A DNA stretch of 45,291 bases, taken from the IMG/VR virus record IMGVR_UViG_3300031227_000098, positions 1-45,291 of that record. One strand, given 5' to 3'. The position numbers and the translations under genes are program-made. Shown here in pieces: positions 31,301 through 40,029 of this stretch (the first letter of the stretch is position 1; every line of letters begins with the position of its first letter). Source of the DNA: a virus. Under the pieces are notes generated by a model. That model made no database searches, was not told the origin of the DNA, and saw only the letters and a list, made by a program, of their open reading frames with translations.

Positions 31301-31826
31301 GGAGTTTGAAAGTACAGACACTATAGCGAGTGGCAACTGGTATCTTACGCAGGATACGGTGAGCGGCCTTGACCATCTGGAAGGTGAGACTGTATCTATT
31401 GTAGCGGACGGGGGAATCCACCCGGATAGAGTGGTCACTAACGGTTCGATTACCCTGGCTAACCAAGCTACTTATGTAATCGTTGGAATGTTTTATTTTG
31501 GTCGAGTACAGACGATGCCTTTAGAATTGCTTTTGTCTACAGGAATTACACCAGGTAAGTATACATCGGTCGATAAGATAAAGTTAATGTTTCGAAATTC
31601 TTTAGGGGTATCTTATGGGACCAATCCTTATGACATGCAAAGGATTGGATTTCGCCAGGGGCCTCAATATACTGATCGTCCTACTTTTCTTTTTAATGGG
31701 GTAAAAGAACAACCCGGCTTTGATAGTTATGATGCACAAAGAACTATGTGGGTTATACAAACTGTACCGTATCCTTGTACTTTAAATGCAATGGTGTTAG
31801 ATATAGAAGTTAGTCAGGAGAATTAA
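28386..31826 (+). CDS. Tail tubular protein B / nozzle (T7 gp12-like), enlarged
   Basis: The start is the ATG at 28386 (MAELNLPIYDFRRGVLTPKL), which follows GCGGGG; the gp12-type opening is clear. Length is 1146 aa against about 790 in T7. The extra length is from inserts: two E1-FCCH-like segments (ITQANPGVLTVVGNDFANGD and ITQANPASVTTATAHGYVDG, near residues 112 and 542) and two tandem ~105-aa beta domains (coded by 29070-29390 and 29400-29712) sharing AGTYAQSNTA, HISTLGA and TFKFKA. The nozzle core resumes with NAPATVGFYGGRVFHGGS. Inserts probably sit on the outside and could bind the host. Confidence 0.92.
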   Translation: MAELNLPIYDFRRGVLTPKLKDRPNLDLYKSGVLVGENFLSSLHGPTTYRPGFIYSRTTRRNNIAHFIPFTFADDEAYTLSFTEGYMRIFTDSGTGTIPGVLNEDSLAISGITQANPGVLTVVGNDFANGDEVYIEDAVGMTELNGQFFLVVSGVFPGTSERNWPLSDALNYTFNAANIAVTAGVARLKSAGANTDYDFETATEYTYPVTIDVTGGVAKLSGGPGTYAITDPVIETNNGFIFITALTSFVATETIAGADGIKYAVSMDDGANYVYWNGAAWVASAGTYAQSNTATVVDAHISTLGAAGTFKFKAVLHSATGATTPQLDNVLVGNLTYPLTDPPIETKSGFPFTVALEDFTETATKPANTELKYIVSIDNGVTYQYWTGAAWAGSAGTYAQSNTAATINTHISTLGASGTFKFKAFLHTTDAAVTPSLSNIHTQFTVVASNTFSLTDQDGNATDTSGFEAYTGSGIVSRVYEIESPYLEADLPQLKFAQKADIMYIDHPAYAPRKLTRFGDGTWTLTTYTRTNDPFEQKEIINITQANPASVTTATAHGYVDGDEILIEDVSGMTEVNHEIYTVTLVNSTNFTIGVNSTAYGAYTSGGVVLLDGNAPATVGFYGGRVFHGGSTNDPDLLFGSRSPDPADGSTRYEDFTVGADPDDGVSYALTSASTSSVDRIRFFMGTRQFLASGTYAGMLKINGGSDSVPISGTAIESFPVDNFGVADIMPANFGTDIIYVQRGGEVVYSFKYTLLSDGFKSEDETIQSDEITRNGVKQLAYQQGNPNQIWAAMNDGRLLSFVYSDRESVSAWNEHLMGGEGSVLTVSAQPQEDNQDRVWSVVERVINGVTRRYVEYLSKNPRIPERKEFYTGTTSTYKETDESKYRNLMFFAQKRQVHLDSSLSLDTTQTTTITPAAVSGDDVSFVSGVSLFKSTDLLRKIQVKYVTGTEQGIAKIIEYVSETEVKCQILQEFESTDTIASGNWYLTQDTVSGLDHLEGETVSIVADGGIHPDRVVTNGSITLANQATYVIVGMFYFGRVQTMPLELLLSTGITPGKYTSVDKIKLMFRNSLGVSYGTNPYDMQRIGFRQGPQYTDRPTFLFNGVKEQPGFDSYDAQRTMWVIQTVPYPCTLNAMVLDIEVSQEN

Positions 31827-31827
31827 T

Positions 31828-32247
31828 ATGGCACAAAGTATATTTAAAGCGCCCGGTTTAGGGGGAAGTATAAGTGCTATTGGTAGTATTTATACAGGGG
31901 TGGCAACTTTTAGGGCTGCTAATGCCTTGGCTTCTGATTTAAGAATTGAAGGCGAGACTATTTATGGAGAGGCTATAAGGACCGCGAATATTATTACAGA
32001 AGAAGGGCGGAAATTTGCCGCGGCTCAATCTTTACAATACATTGGATCTGGGGTACAAATCGCGGGATCCGCGCTTATTACTTTGGCGCAGACCAGGAAG
32101 TTCGCACAGGCGGAAGCCTCTGCTACCAGAACAAGAGGCGCGGCAGTTAGAGACTTGGCTATGAAAACAGCAAGGCGTACACAGGATCAAGGTCGGGCCG
32201 CTCTAGTCGGCGGTATTCTTGGGGCTACTACTAGTTTCGTTTTATAG
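31828..32247 (+). CDS. Internal virion protein, T7 gp14-like
   Basis: A 139-aa Ala-rich protein directly after the nozzle gene, as T7 gp14 is. Features: a Gly-rich start (FKAPGLGGSISAIGSIYTGV), helical AA-rich centre (RAANALASDLRIEGETIYGEA), amphipathic SLQYIGSGVQIAGSALITLAQ and a basic segment, ending GGILGATTSFVL. In T7 such a protein leaves the capsid and helps form the DNA channel in the outer membrane. The similarity is in layout rather than strong motifs. Confidence 0.72.
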   Translation: MAQSIFKAPGLGGSISAIGSIYTGVATFRAANALASDLRIEGETIYGEAIRTANIITEEGRKFAAAQSLQYIGSGVQIAGSALITLAQTRKFAQAEASATRTRGAAVRDLAMKTARRTQDQGRAALVGGILGATTSFVL

Positions 32248-32254
32248 GAGGGTT

Positions 32255-33742
32255 ATGGGAAGAATAAACGAATATCAGAGAAAGCAATTAGCGTCCAGAG
32301 CGGTCGGGACTGCGCCGGCAGCGCGCGGTGGGGAAATAGTTGGCGGAAGTATATCCAAATTGGGTGCGTCTGTCGCTAAAAGAGAAGCGGAAGTGAATGA
32401 AGTGTATGCCAGTACCCAGGCTAATTATGGAGTTATACAAGTTGGCTTGAGCTTTCAAAAAGTGGCCACACAACTTCAACGAGAATTAGCTGGAAATCCT
32501 GATGCTTATCCGGATCGACTTCTTAAAGACGGGGGGCAGTTGATTTCAGAATACGCCGACAGTATAGCTGATGAGAATGTTCGGGGTAAATTTTTAGGTG
32601 CAGCTAATACGATATTAAGAGCGGGCGTATTTCAAGCTAGTGGGTGGGTTCAGACACAGAAAAAAAAGAACGCGACTGTAGCGGCTACACAGGCGTTACG
32701 TTTAGGGGCGGTGCAGACTGGACAGACATTAACCAAAGAGGCATATTTACAAAATGTAGCTACTATTGAAGAAATGGCGGCCCGTGATATTCCTGAAGAT
32801 GTAATGAGTCCTCAAAAAAAACGGGCATTTTTTACTGAAAATAGTCCAAAGATGTTGGAGTCTCATTTTGCTAACAGAGTAGATAAAGACCCCAAGCAAC
32901 TTATTAATGAATTAGACGCGGGCGCTTATGATGATGTACCTTATTATACTGCTGCGATGAAAACTAAGTACCTTAACTTAGCTAAAACTAAGATTAGGCA
33001 AGAAGAGAAGTATATTAGGGATGCCAGAACAGACAATTATCAGGAACTTGTCGGGGAGTTTACTAGGGACACTTTAGGTTTTGATATGATTTCTGCGGCT
33101 GAGACGGCTGAAAATGAAGTAGACGGTCTTGAAGACAAGCATATAAATCAACTTAGAGAAGGATTGATTCGACGCGTTGCGACAGATGCTAAACAAATAG
33201 AAAAGTCGGAACCCGCGGCCCGTAGATATATTCAATTAACGTATGATGTTTTTAACGACCGGGTAGAACGATCTGAGGTATTAAAACAAATTGTAGATAT
33301 GTTTAGGGATGGTGAGATCGATAGAGACGAGGCTGCACAATGGATGGAGACAAAAGCTAATCTTCGTGAACTTAAAACAAATAGGAGAGCGGATGGCTGG
33401 AGTAAAGCCGCTAAAACTATTACAGATAAAGCAGAACGGTTTTACGAAGGCACAGAAAGTAAAATCCAAGAAGCAATTAATTTAAGAAATTTATCGGCTC
33501 AAATAAGTTTGGGAATTGGCCCCGCGGCTGCCGCGCAAATGGTTTTGAAAGCCATGGATATTACGAAAGTTATTGGGGATAACCCTTCTTTAGCTACTTT
33601 TGAGAATCCGGTAGAAGAAGCGTATAGGGTTCGGGCAATTGAGGTATTAAAGGCAAATAGTTATTCATTGGAGAAAGCTAATGTTGAAGCGCTTATTGCT
33701 CAATTGAGAGAAGCGGACAATAGACCAGAGACGGAAAAATGA
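32255..33742 (+). CDS. Internal virion (ejection) protein, gp15-position
   Basis: A 495-aa, almost wholly helical, charged protein. The start at 32255 (MGRINEYQRKQLASRAVG) follows AGGAGGG. Segments such as FQKVATQLQRELAGNPDAYP, then ADSIADENVRGKFLGAANTIL, and repeated Lys/Glu helices, are typical of the middle ejection protein of T7-like phages, and the gene order agrees. No lytic motif. It overlaps the next gene by four bases (ATGA). Confidence 0.72.
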   Translation: MGRINEYQRKQLASRAVGTAPAARGGEIVGGSISKLGASVAKREAEVNEVYASTQANYGVIQVGLSFQKVATQLQRELAGNPDAYPDRLLKDGGQLISEYADSIADENVRGKFLGAANTILRAGVFQASGWVQTQKKKNATVAATQALRLGAVQTGQTLTKEAYLQNVATIEEMAARDIPEDVMSPQKKRAFFTENSPKMLESHFANRVDKDPKQLINELDAGAYDDVPYYTAAMKTKYLNLAKTKIRQEEKYIRDARTDNYQELVGEFTRDTLGFDMISAAETAENEVDGLEDKHINQLREGLIRRVATDAKQIEKSEPAARRYIQLTYDVFNDRVERSEVLKQIVDMFRDGEIDRDEAAQWMETKANLRELKTNRRADGWSKAAKTITDKAERFYEGTESKIQEAINLRNLSAQISLGIGPAAAAQMVLKAMDITKVIGDNPSLATFENPVEEAYRVRAIEVLKANSYSLEKANVEALIAQLREADNRPETEK

Positions 33743-36700
33743 GACTAGACTTATTACCAGTACAACCTAAAGAAGAGACTAGATCAGAGGGCGGAAAGGA
33801 AATACCTATATTTAAGGGTGCTACTCCTAATCAAATTAATCTAGCCGCGCTGCCTGTTCAACCAGAGCCTATAGAAATTCCTGAATTTAAAGTCCCCCCG
33901 GAGGGGATGGTCCCCTTGTCTAAAGAGGATCAGATCAGATTTGAGAAAGAATCTTCTGTAAAATTAACTGAGTTATTTACGGAAAGACTAGCACTTGATG
34001 TATATGGTAAAGAAGGGCTAAAACAATTAGCGGATACTCAAAGGAATGTGGATTTTTTTATGGGCAGGGCGCCGCGCATTGGGCTAGCTTTTGTTGCTCC
34101 AATATTTTCGCTGGCTATCGAAGCGTTAGATCAGGGAAAAAGTCTTTTAGTAAGTGCCATAAAGGATGAGCAATATAGTCCTTTTGAACAGAGAATGCTA
34201 TCCGAATTTCTCCCAAAGGAGACCCCCACGTTAGTTAAGGTGGCCGCTAATTTAACTGAAACGGTTGCTGATGTAGCTCTTATAGGCGGCCTGATGAATC
34301 TTGCAAAAGCGGGTGTCCTTTCTAGTGCTATAAAAGAGGTGGGGTCTAAACTTGAGGCTGCTGGATATGGGACAGGAAAAGTTGATATATCCCGGGACGC
34401 TTTACGAAAAGCAATTAAGGGGACTCCTTTAGAGAAGGCAATAAAGATGTTTATTAAATCTAAAAAATTTCAAGCTCAGGCACAACCTCCTCAGCCCGGG
34501 CGCACAACATCAACTATTAAAACACCTCTTACTGGTAAAGAGATTCAGGTAATAAAACCCCCTATGAATATAGTGCCCCCGGCTAAAGCTGCGGGAGTCG
34601 CAAAAGTGGGAGAACTCAAACCCATCCCTACAGTAGAGGGGAGGGTAAAAACTAAATTAGAAAGACTACTCAAGAAAGCACAGTTAGAAATGGCTGCCGG
34701 TCAGTTTGATTTGGGTACTTTGGACGCGTTAGGAAAATCCCCCCAGGCGTTTGTGGAGGAGTTTGAGAAAACAATTTATCCTAATCTTTCCGATGTTGAC
34801 CAGAAGAAAATTTTGAAGCATCTAGAGTTTTCTACAGGAGCAAAGATAGGGGATGTGGGTTACATTGACAAGAGCGGTAAAGAGATAAGACTAAAATCAA
34901 TTTCTGATGTGTTTGAATTTGCTTCTGAGAATCTGAAGTCATTTGACGAACTAGAATATTTGATTGAAGAAGGAGACACCTATCTGAAGCCAATTAAGGG
35001 TTTTGTGTTGACTATGGCGAAGGTTGGAGGATTGTTTGAACCTAGCATAGCCCCAGCAAAAGAAATCGTCAAAGCCGTCCCTCCAGTAGAGGTGAAAGCA
35101 CCCGTTGTTAAACCGGCTAAAGCGATTAAACCTCCAGTATTCAAAGAGCCAGATATAACAACCCTGATTACTTCTCAAAGTAGGTCTGCTGAAATTTTAG
35201 GGGTGAAGGGTCTTGTTGAGCCTTTAGAACGAGGAAAAATGAAAATGGATATGGAACGCGCAGTCTTAGAAAATCAGATGGATAAAATTATAAATAAATT
35301 AAAAAGCCTAAAAACAATTGAGCCTAAAAAAATGGCTACTTTAATCAATACAAATGAAGAAGCCCCCAAAAATCTTGGCGAAAAAGAGAAAGCGGTCTTT
35401 GATTATTTTAGGGCGTTGACTAGAGAGACTTTAACCCGGCTAAATAAAAATAGAGAATTAACGGGAAGAGAACCAATTAAAGGGATTAAGGCTTATTTTA
35501 GGCATATTAGTAAGTCAACGGCTAAAGATATTATAGCGGGCCGCGCACCGGTTCCCGAAGGGCTAAAAGAGTGGGCGGCTAAACATGTACCCACTAAAAT
35601 ATTTAATTCGATGGAGTTAACTCGCAAGTTGGAAGATAAATTGTTACAGCAGTTTAATGATGATTTAGCTCTTGTTATGAAGTCTATGGTCAGGACCGCA
35701 CTTAGAGAAATCCACATGGACACGCCACTTGAGCTTTTTCACGAAGAGTTAGCCAGCTATCAAAGGGACCCTAAAGTTCTTGCAAAACTAACTGGAGAAG
35801 CACGGGTCGAATATCTTGCTCGCCCGGAGATGCCCGCTGCTTTAAAAGAATGGGTGATTGATTATGTAAATATAGCTATTTTGGGCGGACAAACTAAAGT
35901 AGATAAGAAGTTTAATAATGTAGTAACAAATACGGCTATAGGACCATTTTTAAATAGTGTGTTGGCAGATTTTGGCAAGCAAATTAGTGAGAGACCCCTT
36001 ACTGATCTTATTGTTAGTGTTAGCAAATTACCTCTGTACGGTGTTTTGGGTCCTTGGAATCCCAAACAACTTCTTCGTAATAAGTTTCAGGTAGTGCAAA
36101 ATATAGCGTTATATGGAGTGCAAGCCACTTTTAAAGGGCTGCTTCCAACTGCAGATTTTCCAGAGTTAGAAAAACTTAAAACAGATAGTTTATTTTTGGA
36201 GGCATATTCTGGAATTGAGGATATGCCCGCATCTTTACAAGGTAAAATAGCAAAATTTACTCTTGCCGCTTTTCAATGGTCTGCTGTAAGTAATGTAGAT
36301 CAGGCTATGAACGCTGCGTATCATTGGACCACAGAAATGATAGAAGATCCTAAAATGCGTGAATATGGCTGGGGCGCCCCAGAACGGACATATACAGAGC
36401 CTAAAGGCTTTTCTTATCCTATTGAAAAAGCCCGAAAATTAAAAGAAATGGAATACGGAGCACAGACCGCTCAATATGGCTATTTAGGTTTTATGATGCC
36501 AGAAGCGTTTAGGTATAAGTGGGCCGCGGGGCTTACACGATTAAATAGTTGGTGGATGTTTCATTGGTCTACTTTTCATAGAGAAGCGGCAACCCGAGCT
36601 TTTTTTGGGCATACGGGCTATGATACAAGTTTAGGAATTCCTCCGTCAAAACGAATAAATTATTTGAAGTATCTTATATTAGGTGGTCTTATTTTGAATA

Positions 36701-37074
36701 CTATGGGGTATACTAGAAGTTATATGTTTGGTACTTGGCCTACTGGCTTACCCCCTGTAGCAAATTTAACTTTGGGGTTTTATCAATATTTTACAAATCA
36801 AGGGGATAGTGATTGGGAAGAGCGGAAAAGAAAAGAAGCGTCGGATCAAATTGTAAACTCATTATTGACTTTTCTTCCGGGGTATCTTACTGTTAAAGAT
36901 ACTGCTGCTCTATTGAGCGGGAATAGGCCGTGGCAAGAGTATTTTTTTTACAAAAAGAAGGGTTCATTTAGAAAGATTGAACTTGGGGGGCCTACGGGGA
37001 TTTTTGCTGCTGGTGCAGCTGCAATAACTTTATCTAAAAAGAAAAAAGCGGATGTGGGATTTAGGCCAAGTTAA
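33739..37074 (+). CDS. Large internal virion (ejection) protein, gp16-position
   Basis: The 1111-aa protein fills the position of T7 gp16. It has a Pro-rich start (PKEETRSEGGKEIP), hydrophobic helices (GLAFVAPIFSLAIEAL near residue 112 and VADVALIGGLMNLAKAGVL near 174), a Pro/Lys linker region (about 245-330 and 440-480), a helical middle with KAYFRHISKSTAKDIIAGRAP, and a membrane-active C-terminus (YLILGGLILNTMGYTRSYMF). I see no lysozyme or transglycosylase motif at the N-terminus, unlike T7 gp16. Function as ejection protein is inferred from order, size and membrane-like segments. Confidence 0.72.
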   Translation: MRLDLLPVQPKEETRSEGGKEIPIFKGATPNQINLAALPVQPEPIEIPEFKVPPEGMVPLSKEDQIRFEKESSVKLTELFTERLALDVYGKEGLKQLADTQRNVDFFMGRAPRIGLAFVAPIFSLAIEALDQGKSLLVSAIKDEQYSPFEQRMLSEFLPKETPTLVKVAANLTETVADVALIGGLMNLAKAGVLSSAIKEVGSKLEAAGYGTGKVDISRDALRKAIKGTPLEKAIKMFIKSKKFQAQAQPPQPGRTTSTIKTPLTGKEIQVIKPPMNIVPPAKAAGVAKVGELKPIPTVEGRVKTKLERLLKKAQLEMAAGQFDLGTLDALGKSPQAFVEEFEKTIYPNLSDVDQKKILKHLEFSTGAKIGDVGYIDKSGKEIRLKSISDVFEFASENLKSFDELEYLIEEGDTYLKPIKGFVLTMAKVGGLFEPSIAPAKEIVKAVPPVEVKAPVVKPAKAIKPPVFKEPDITTLITSQSRSAEILGVKGLVEPLERGKMKMDMERAVLENQMDKIINKLKSLKTIEPKKMATLINTNEEAPKNLGEKEKAVFDYFRALTRETLTRLNKNRELTGREPIKGIKAYFRHISKSTAKDIIAGRAPVPEGLKEWAAKHVPTKIFNSMELTRKLEDKLLQQFNDDLALVMKSMVRTALREIHMDTPLELFHEELASYQRDPKVLAKLTGEARVEYLARPEMPAALKEWVIDYVNIAILGGQTKVDKKFNNVVTNTAIGPFLNSVLADFGKQISERPLTDLIVSVSKLPLYGVLGPWNPKQLLRNKFQVVQNIALYGVQATFKGLLPTADFPELEKLKTDSLFLEAYSGIEDMPASLQGKIAKFTLAAFQWSAVSNVDQAMNAAYHWTTEMIEDPKMREYGWGAPERTYTEPKGFSYPIEKARKLKEMEYGAQTAQYGYLGFMMPEAFRYKWAAGLTRLNSWWMFHWSTFHREAATRAFFGHTGYDTSLGIPPSKRINYLKYLILGGLILNTMGYTRSYMFGTWPTGLPPVANLTLGFYQYFTNQGDSDWEERKRKEASDQIVNSLLTFLPGYLTVKDTAALLSGNRPWQEYFFYKKKGSFRKIELGGPTGIFAAGAAAITLSKKKKADVGFRPS

Positions 37075-37097
37075 AATGAAAAACATAAGGAGAAGAT

Positions 37098-38171
37098 ATG
37101 ACTATAGATAACCAAACAGTACAACGCATAGTATCGGGTGACGGGGCCACGTTGGACTTTAGTTTTCCTTTTAAGATTTATGCGGATACTGATATTTCAG
37201 TTCTTACAGAGATAAAACTTACTGGAGTTCAAACTGCAATGGTTTTAGGGGTGGACTATAGTGTCACTATTAATCCGGTAGCAGAGGGCGGGACGATTAC
37301 TTTTGTTATAGGAAGCGTACCTCTCACAACTGAATGGGTTATAATGGATTCTGATATTCTCTATACTCAGCCAGTGGATATTCCTACAGACGGTAATTTG
37401 AGAGAAGAGGCATTGGAAAACGGGTTGGATAGGATCGTTCGACAGGTTCAACAAATCAATGACGGGGTGTTGAGATCAGTTGCCGCGCCCACAGGGATGA
37501 CTGGCATACAGTTACCCGCGGCTGAAGGTGATAAGATTATTGGGTGGAACTCTACCGGGGATGCTTTAGAAAATAAAGATCTTATTACTGGGCCTACAGG
37601 GGCTACCGGAGCGGCGGGCGCAACGGGCGCAACTGGCGCAACGGGTGCGACAGGGGCGGGCACAACGGGGGCAACAGGAGCGACAGGTGCAACGGGCGCA
37701 ACTGGCGCAACGGGTACGACAGGAGCAACGGGGGCGGGTACAACTGGTACGACGGGTACAACGGGCGCAACTGGTACAACAGGTGCAACTGGGGCTGCGG
37801 GGCTGGGTACAACTACTGCGATTGAAGTTGTTGTGGGTAATGGAGTAGATGTTATAACTGCTGGAATATGGGGGGATATTCAGTTTCCTTTCAGTGGTAC
37901 TATTACTTCTGTAACTCTTTTAGCAGACCAAGCAGCAACAGCGGTTATTGATATTTGGAAAGATGTTTATGCTAACTTTCCACCTACAGTTGCGGATACA
38001 ATTACAGCAGCGGCTAAACCTACATTAACTGCTGCTGATAAAAATACTGATGCCGCTCTTAGTGGCTGGACAACCGCTATTACAGCTGGTGATGTATTTA
38101 GGTTTAATGTTGATTCTAATGATGTTGCTTTAAAAATAACTTTAATACTTGAAATAACAAGAAGCTCATAA
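37098..38171 (+). CDS. Tail fibre: T7-type N-terminal domain, collagen stalk, C-terminal knob
   Basis: The 357-aa protein starts with the T7 tail-fibre attachment domain ([42 protein letters not shown], and a helical part ending [18 protein letters not shown]). Residues 159-235 are Gly-X-Y (GAT and GTT triplets), and the last 120 residues are a beta knob ([19 protein letters not shown]...[20 protein letters not shown]). The knob is homologous to that of the 38626-40014 protein. So a stalk of collagen type replaces the usual T7 fibre shaft. AAGGAG precedes the ATG. Confidence 0.9.
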   Translation: MTIDNQTVQRIVSGDGATLDFSFPFKIYADTDISVLTEIKLTGVQTAMVLGVDYSVTINPVAEGGTITFVIGSVPLTTEWVIMDSDILYTQPVDIPTDGNLREEALENGLDRIVRQVQQINDGVLRSVAAPTGMTGIQLPAAEGDKIIGWNSTGDALENKDLITGPTGATGAAGATGATGATGATGAGTTGATGATGATGATGATGTTGATGAGTTGTTGTTGATGTTGATGAAGLGTTTAIEVVVGNGVDVITAGIWGDIQFPFSGTITSVTLLADQAATAVIDIWKDVYANFPPTVADTITAAAKPTLTAADKNTDAALSGWTTAITAGDVFRFNVDSNDVALKITLILEITRSS

Positions 38172-38186
38172 AAAAGGAGAAATAGA

Positions 38187-38600
38187 ATGGCTAGAACTAA
38201 CGGACAGGTTGCAAATTTTGATCTCTTAACTGTAGGTGGCGGGGCTGGAGAAATAGCAGTTGCGGGAGTAACTACGGTATATAGTGAGACTTTTGTGTGC
38301 CCTAAAAATGTAACTTTCGGCTTTGAGTTTAAATTTAAGAGTGACGGAACGGTAGAGTGTGATATAGAAATTGAACAGGGTAATATACCTCCGGCAATTG
38401 AAACAACAGCTGACGGCAATATGGTGGTGCCTGAAAACGTGGGGTATTTAATGGAAAATATAGGGGACGAACTTGTACACATTGACTATTATCGTCCTGT
38501 AGTTTCAAATTTTCTTAGGTTAAAAATTTCGGGTACAGGCGCGAATGCCGCCACTACTGTTTTAGAGAGGTTTGTGATTAACACTATTGTTAATGCTTAA
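38187..38600 (+). CDS. Small fibre-associated structural protein
   Basis: A 137-aa beta-rich protein (MARTNGQVANFDLLTVGGGA...). It has repeated strands FVCPKNVTFGFEFKFKSDGT, VECDIEIEQG and FLRLKISGTGANAAT, and no collagen part. It lies between two collagen fibres with 15- and 25-base gaps and similar sites, so it may cap or connect them. No family recognised. Confidence 0.7.
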   Translation: MARTNGQVANFDLLTVGGGAGEIAVAGVTTVYSETFVCPKNVTFGFEFKFKSDGTVECDIEIEQGNIPPAIETTADGNMVVPENVGYLMENIGDELVHIDYYRPVVSNFLRLKISGTGANAATTVLERFVINTIVNA

Positions 38601-38625
38601 TGTAAATTATTTTTAGGAGGTTATT

Positions 38626-40014
38626 ATGGGTTATGAAAAGGGTGGGTATAGAGGTGACGGGGGTGGTACCGGTCCGACTGGCGCGACTGGCGCAACGGGT
38701 ACAACGGGCACGACGGGAGCAACAGGCGCTCAGGGAACGGCAGGTGCAACAGGTGCTCAGGGAACGGCAGGAGCAACAGGTGCTCAGGGAACCGCCGGAG
38801 TAACTGGCGCTCAGGGAACAGCTGGCGCAACAGGCGCCCAGGGCACTGCTGGCGCAACTGGAGCACAAGGTACTGCTGGAGCAACTGGCGCGCAGGGTAC
38901 TGCTGGAGCAACTGGCGCTCAGGGAACAGCCGGGGCAACTGGAGCACAAGGTACTGCTGGAGCAACTGGAGCACAAGGTACTGCTGGAGCAACAGGCGCT
39001 CAAGGTACTGCTGGAGCAACTGGAGCACAAGGTACTGCTGGAGCAACAGGCGCTCAAGGTACTGCTGGAGCAACTGGCGCACAAGGTACTGCTGGAGCAA
39101 CAGGAGCACAAGGTACTGCTGGCGCAACTGGAGCACAAGGTACTGCTGGCGCAACAGGCGCTCAGGGAACAGCTGGCGCAACAGGCGCGCAGGGTACTGC
39201 TGGAGCAACAGGCGCTCAGGGAACAGCCGGGGCAACTGGAGCACAAGGTACTGCTGGAGCAACAGGCGCTCAAGGTACTGCTGGAGCAACAGGCGCGCAG
39301 GGTACTGCTGGAGCAACAGGCGCTCAGGGAACAGCTGGAGCAACAGGCGCTCAAGGTACTGCTGGAGCAACAGGCGCTCAAGGTACTGCTGGAGCAACAG
39401 GCGCTCAGGGAACTGCTGGAGCAACTGGCGCGCAGGGTACTGCTGGAGCAACTGGCGCACAAGGTACTGCTGGAGCAACAGGAGCACAAGGTACTGCTGG
39501 CGCAACAGGCGCTCAGGGAACAGCTGGAGCAACAGGCGCTCAAGGTACTGCTGGCGCAACAGGCGCGCAGGGTACTGCTGGAGCAACAGGCGCTCAGGGA
39601 ACAGCCGGGGCAACTGGAGCACAAGGTACTGCTGGAGCAACAGGAGCAACGGGTCCTGGAAATGCTAGTATAGAAATAATAATAGGGGACGGATCGAATG
39701 TTATATCTACGGGTATCCAGGGGGATATTGAAATAGGATACGCCTGTACCATAACTGGTGTTACTCTATTATCTACTTTAAGTGGAAGTATTGTGGTTGA
39801 TATTTGGAAGGATTCGTATGCAAATTTTCCACCGGATAATGCGGATACAATTACTTCGTCAACACCGCCGACTATAACTACGGCAACAAAATCACAAGAC
39901 ACTACGCTTACGAGTTGGACAAAGGCAATTACTGCCGGTGATATTTTACGATTTAATGTAGACAGTGTTACAACCTGTACGAAAGTAGTATTGTCTTTGG
40001 TTGTTGCAATATAA
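38626..40014 (+). CDS. Collagen-like fibre with 34 nine-residue repeats
   Basis: A 462-aa protein. A short start ([16 protein letters not shown]) leads to 33 residues with Gly-X-Y triplets, then exactly 34 copies of GAQGTAGAT (one with V for A), a GATGPG break and a 117-aa knob ([20 protein letters not shown]...). Over 100 continuous triplets would make a rod of roughly 90 nm if fully triple-helical (at about 0.29 nm per residue). The knob resembles that of the fibre at 37098-38171 ([29 protein letters not shown]). There is no attachment domain of the T7 type, so it must bind through a partner. AGGAGG precedes the ATG. Confidence 0.9.
   Translation: MGYEKGGYRGDGGGTGPTGATGATGTTGTTGATGAQGTAGATGAQGTAGATGAQGTAGVTGAQGTAGATGAQGTAGATGAQGTAGATGAQGTAGATGAQGTAGATGAQGTAGATGAQGTAGATGAQGTAGATGAQGTAGATGAQGTAGATGAQGTAGATGAQGTAGATGAQGTAGATGAQGTAGATGAQGTAGATGAQGTAGATGAQGTAGATGAQGTAGATGAQGTAGATGAQGTAGATGAQGTAGATGAQGTAGATGAQGTAGATGAQGTAGATGAQGTAGATGAQGTAGATGAQGTAGATGAQGTAGATGAQGTAGATGAQGTAGATGAQGTAGATGATGPGNASIEIIIGDGSNVISTGIQGDIEIGYACTITGVTLLSTLSGSIVVDIWKDSYANFPPDNADTITSSTPPTITTATKSQDTTLTSWTKAITAGDILRFNVDSVTTCTKVVLSLVVAI
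38725..39642 (+). repeat. 34-copy 27-bp tandem repeat array
   Basis: Contiguous 27-bp units within the fibre gene. Units differ only by synonymous changes and form higher-order blocks; for example a series of four to five units around 39150-39260 recurs nearly unchanged around 39505-39640. There are no spacers, so it is not a CRISPR. Copy number is likely to vary between isolates. Confidence 0.95.
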
Positions 40015-40029
40015 ATGGAGGAATAGAAT

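Noticed and set aside
38725-39642. CRISPR-like array
   Set aside because: Repeats are contiguous, coding and without spacers.
38590-39649. Two long leftward frames (344 and 341 codons) rich in Ser/Cys or Leu/Gln
   Set aside because: They are the antisense of the collagen repeats; the repeat period is a multiple of three, so any frame lacking a stop in one unit stays open. There is no plausible protein composition.
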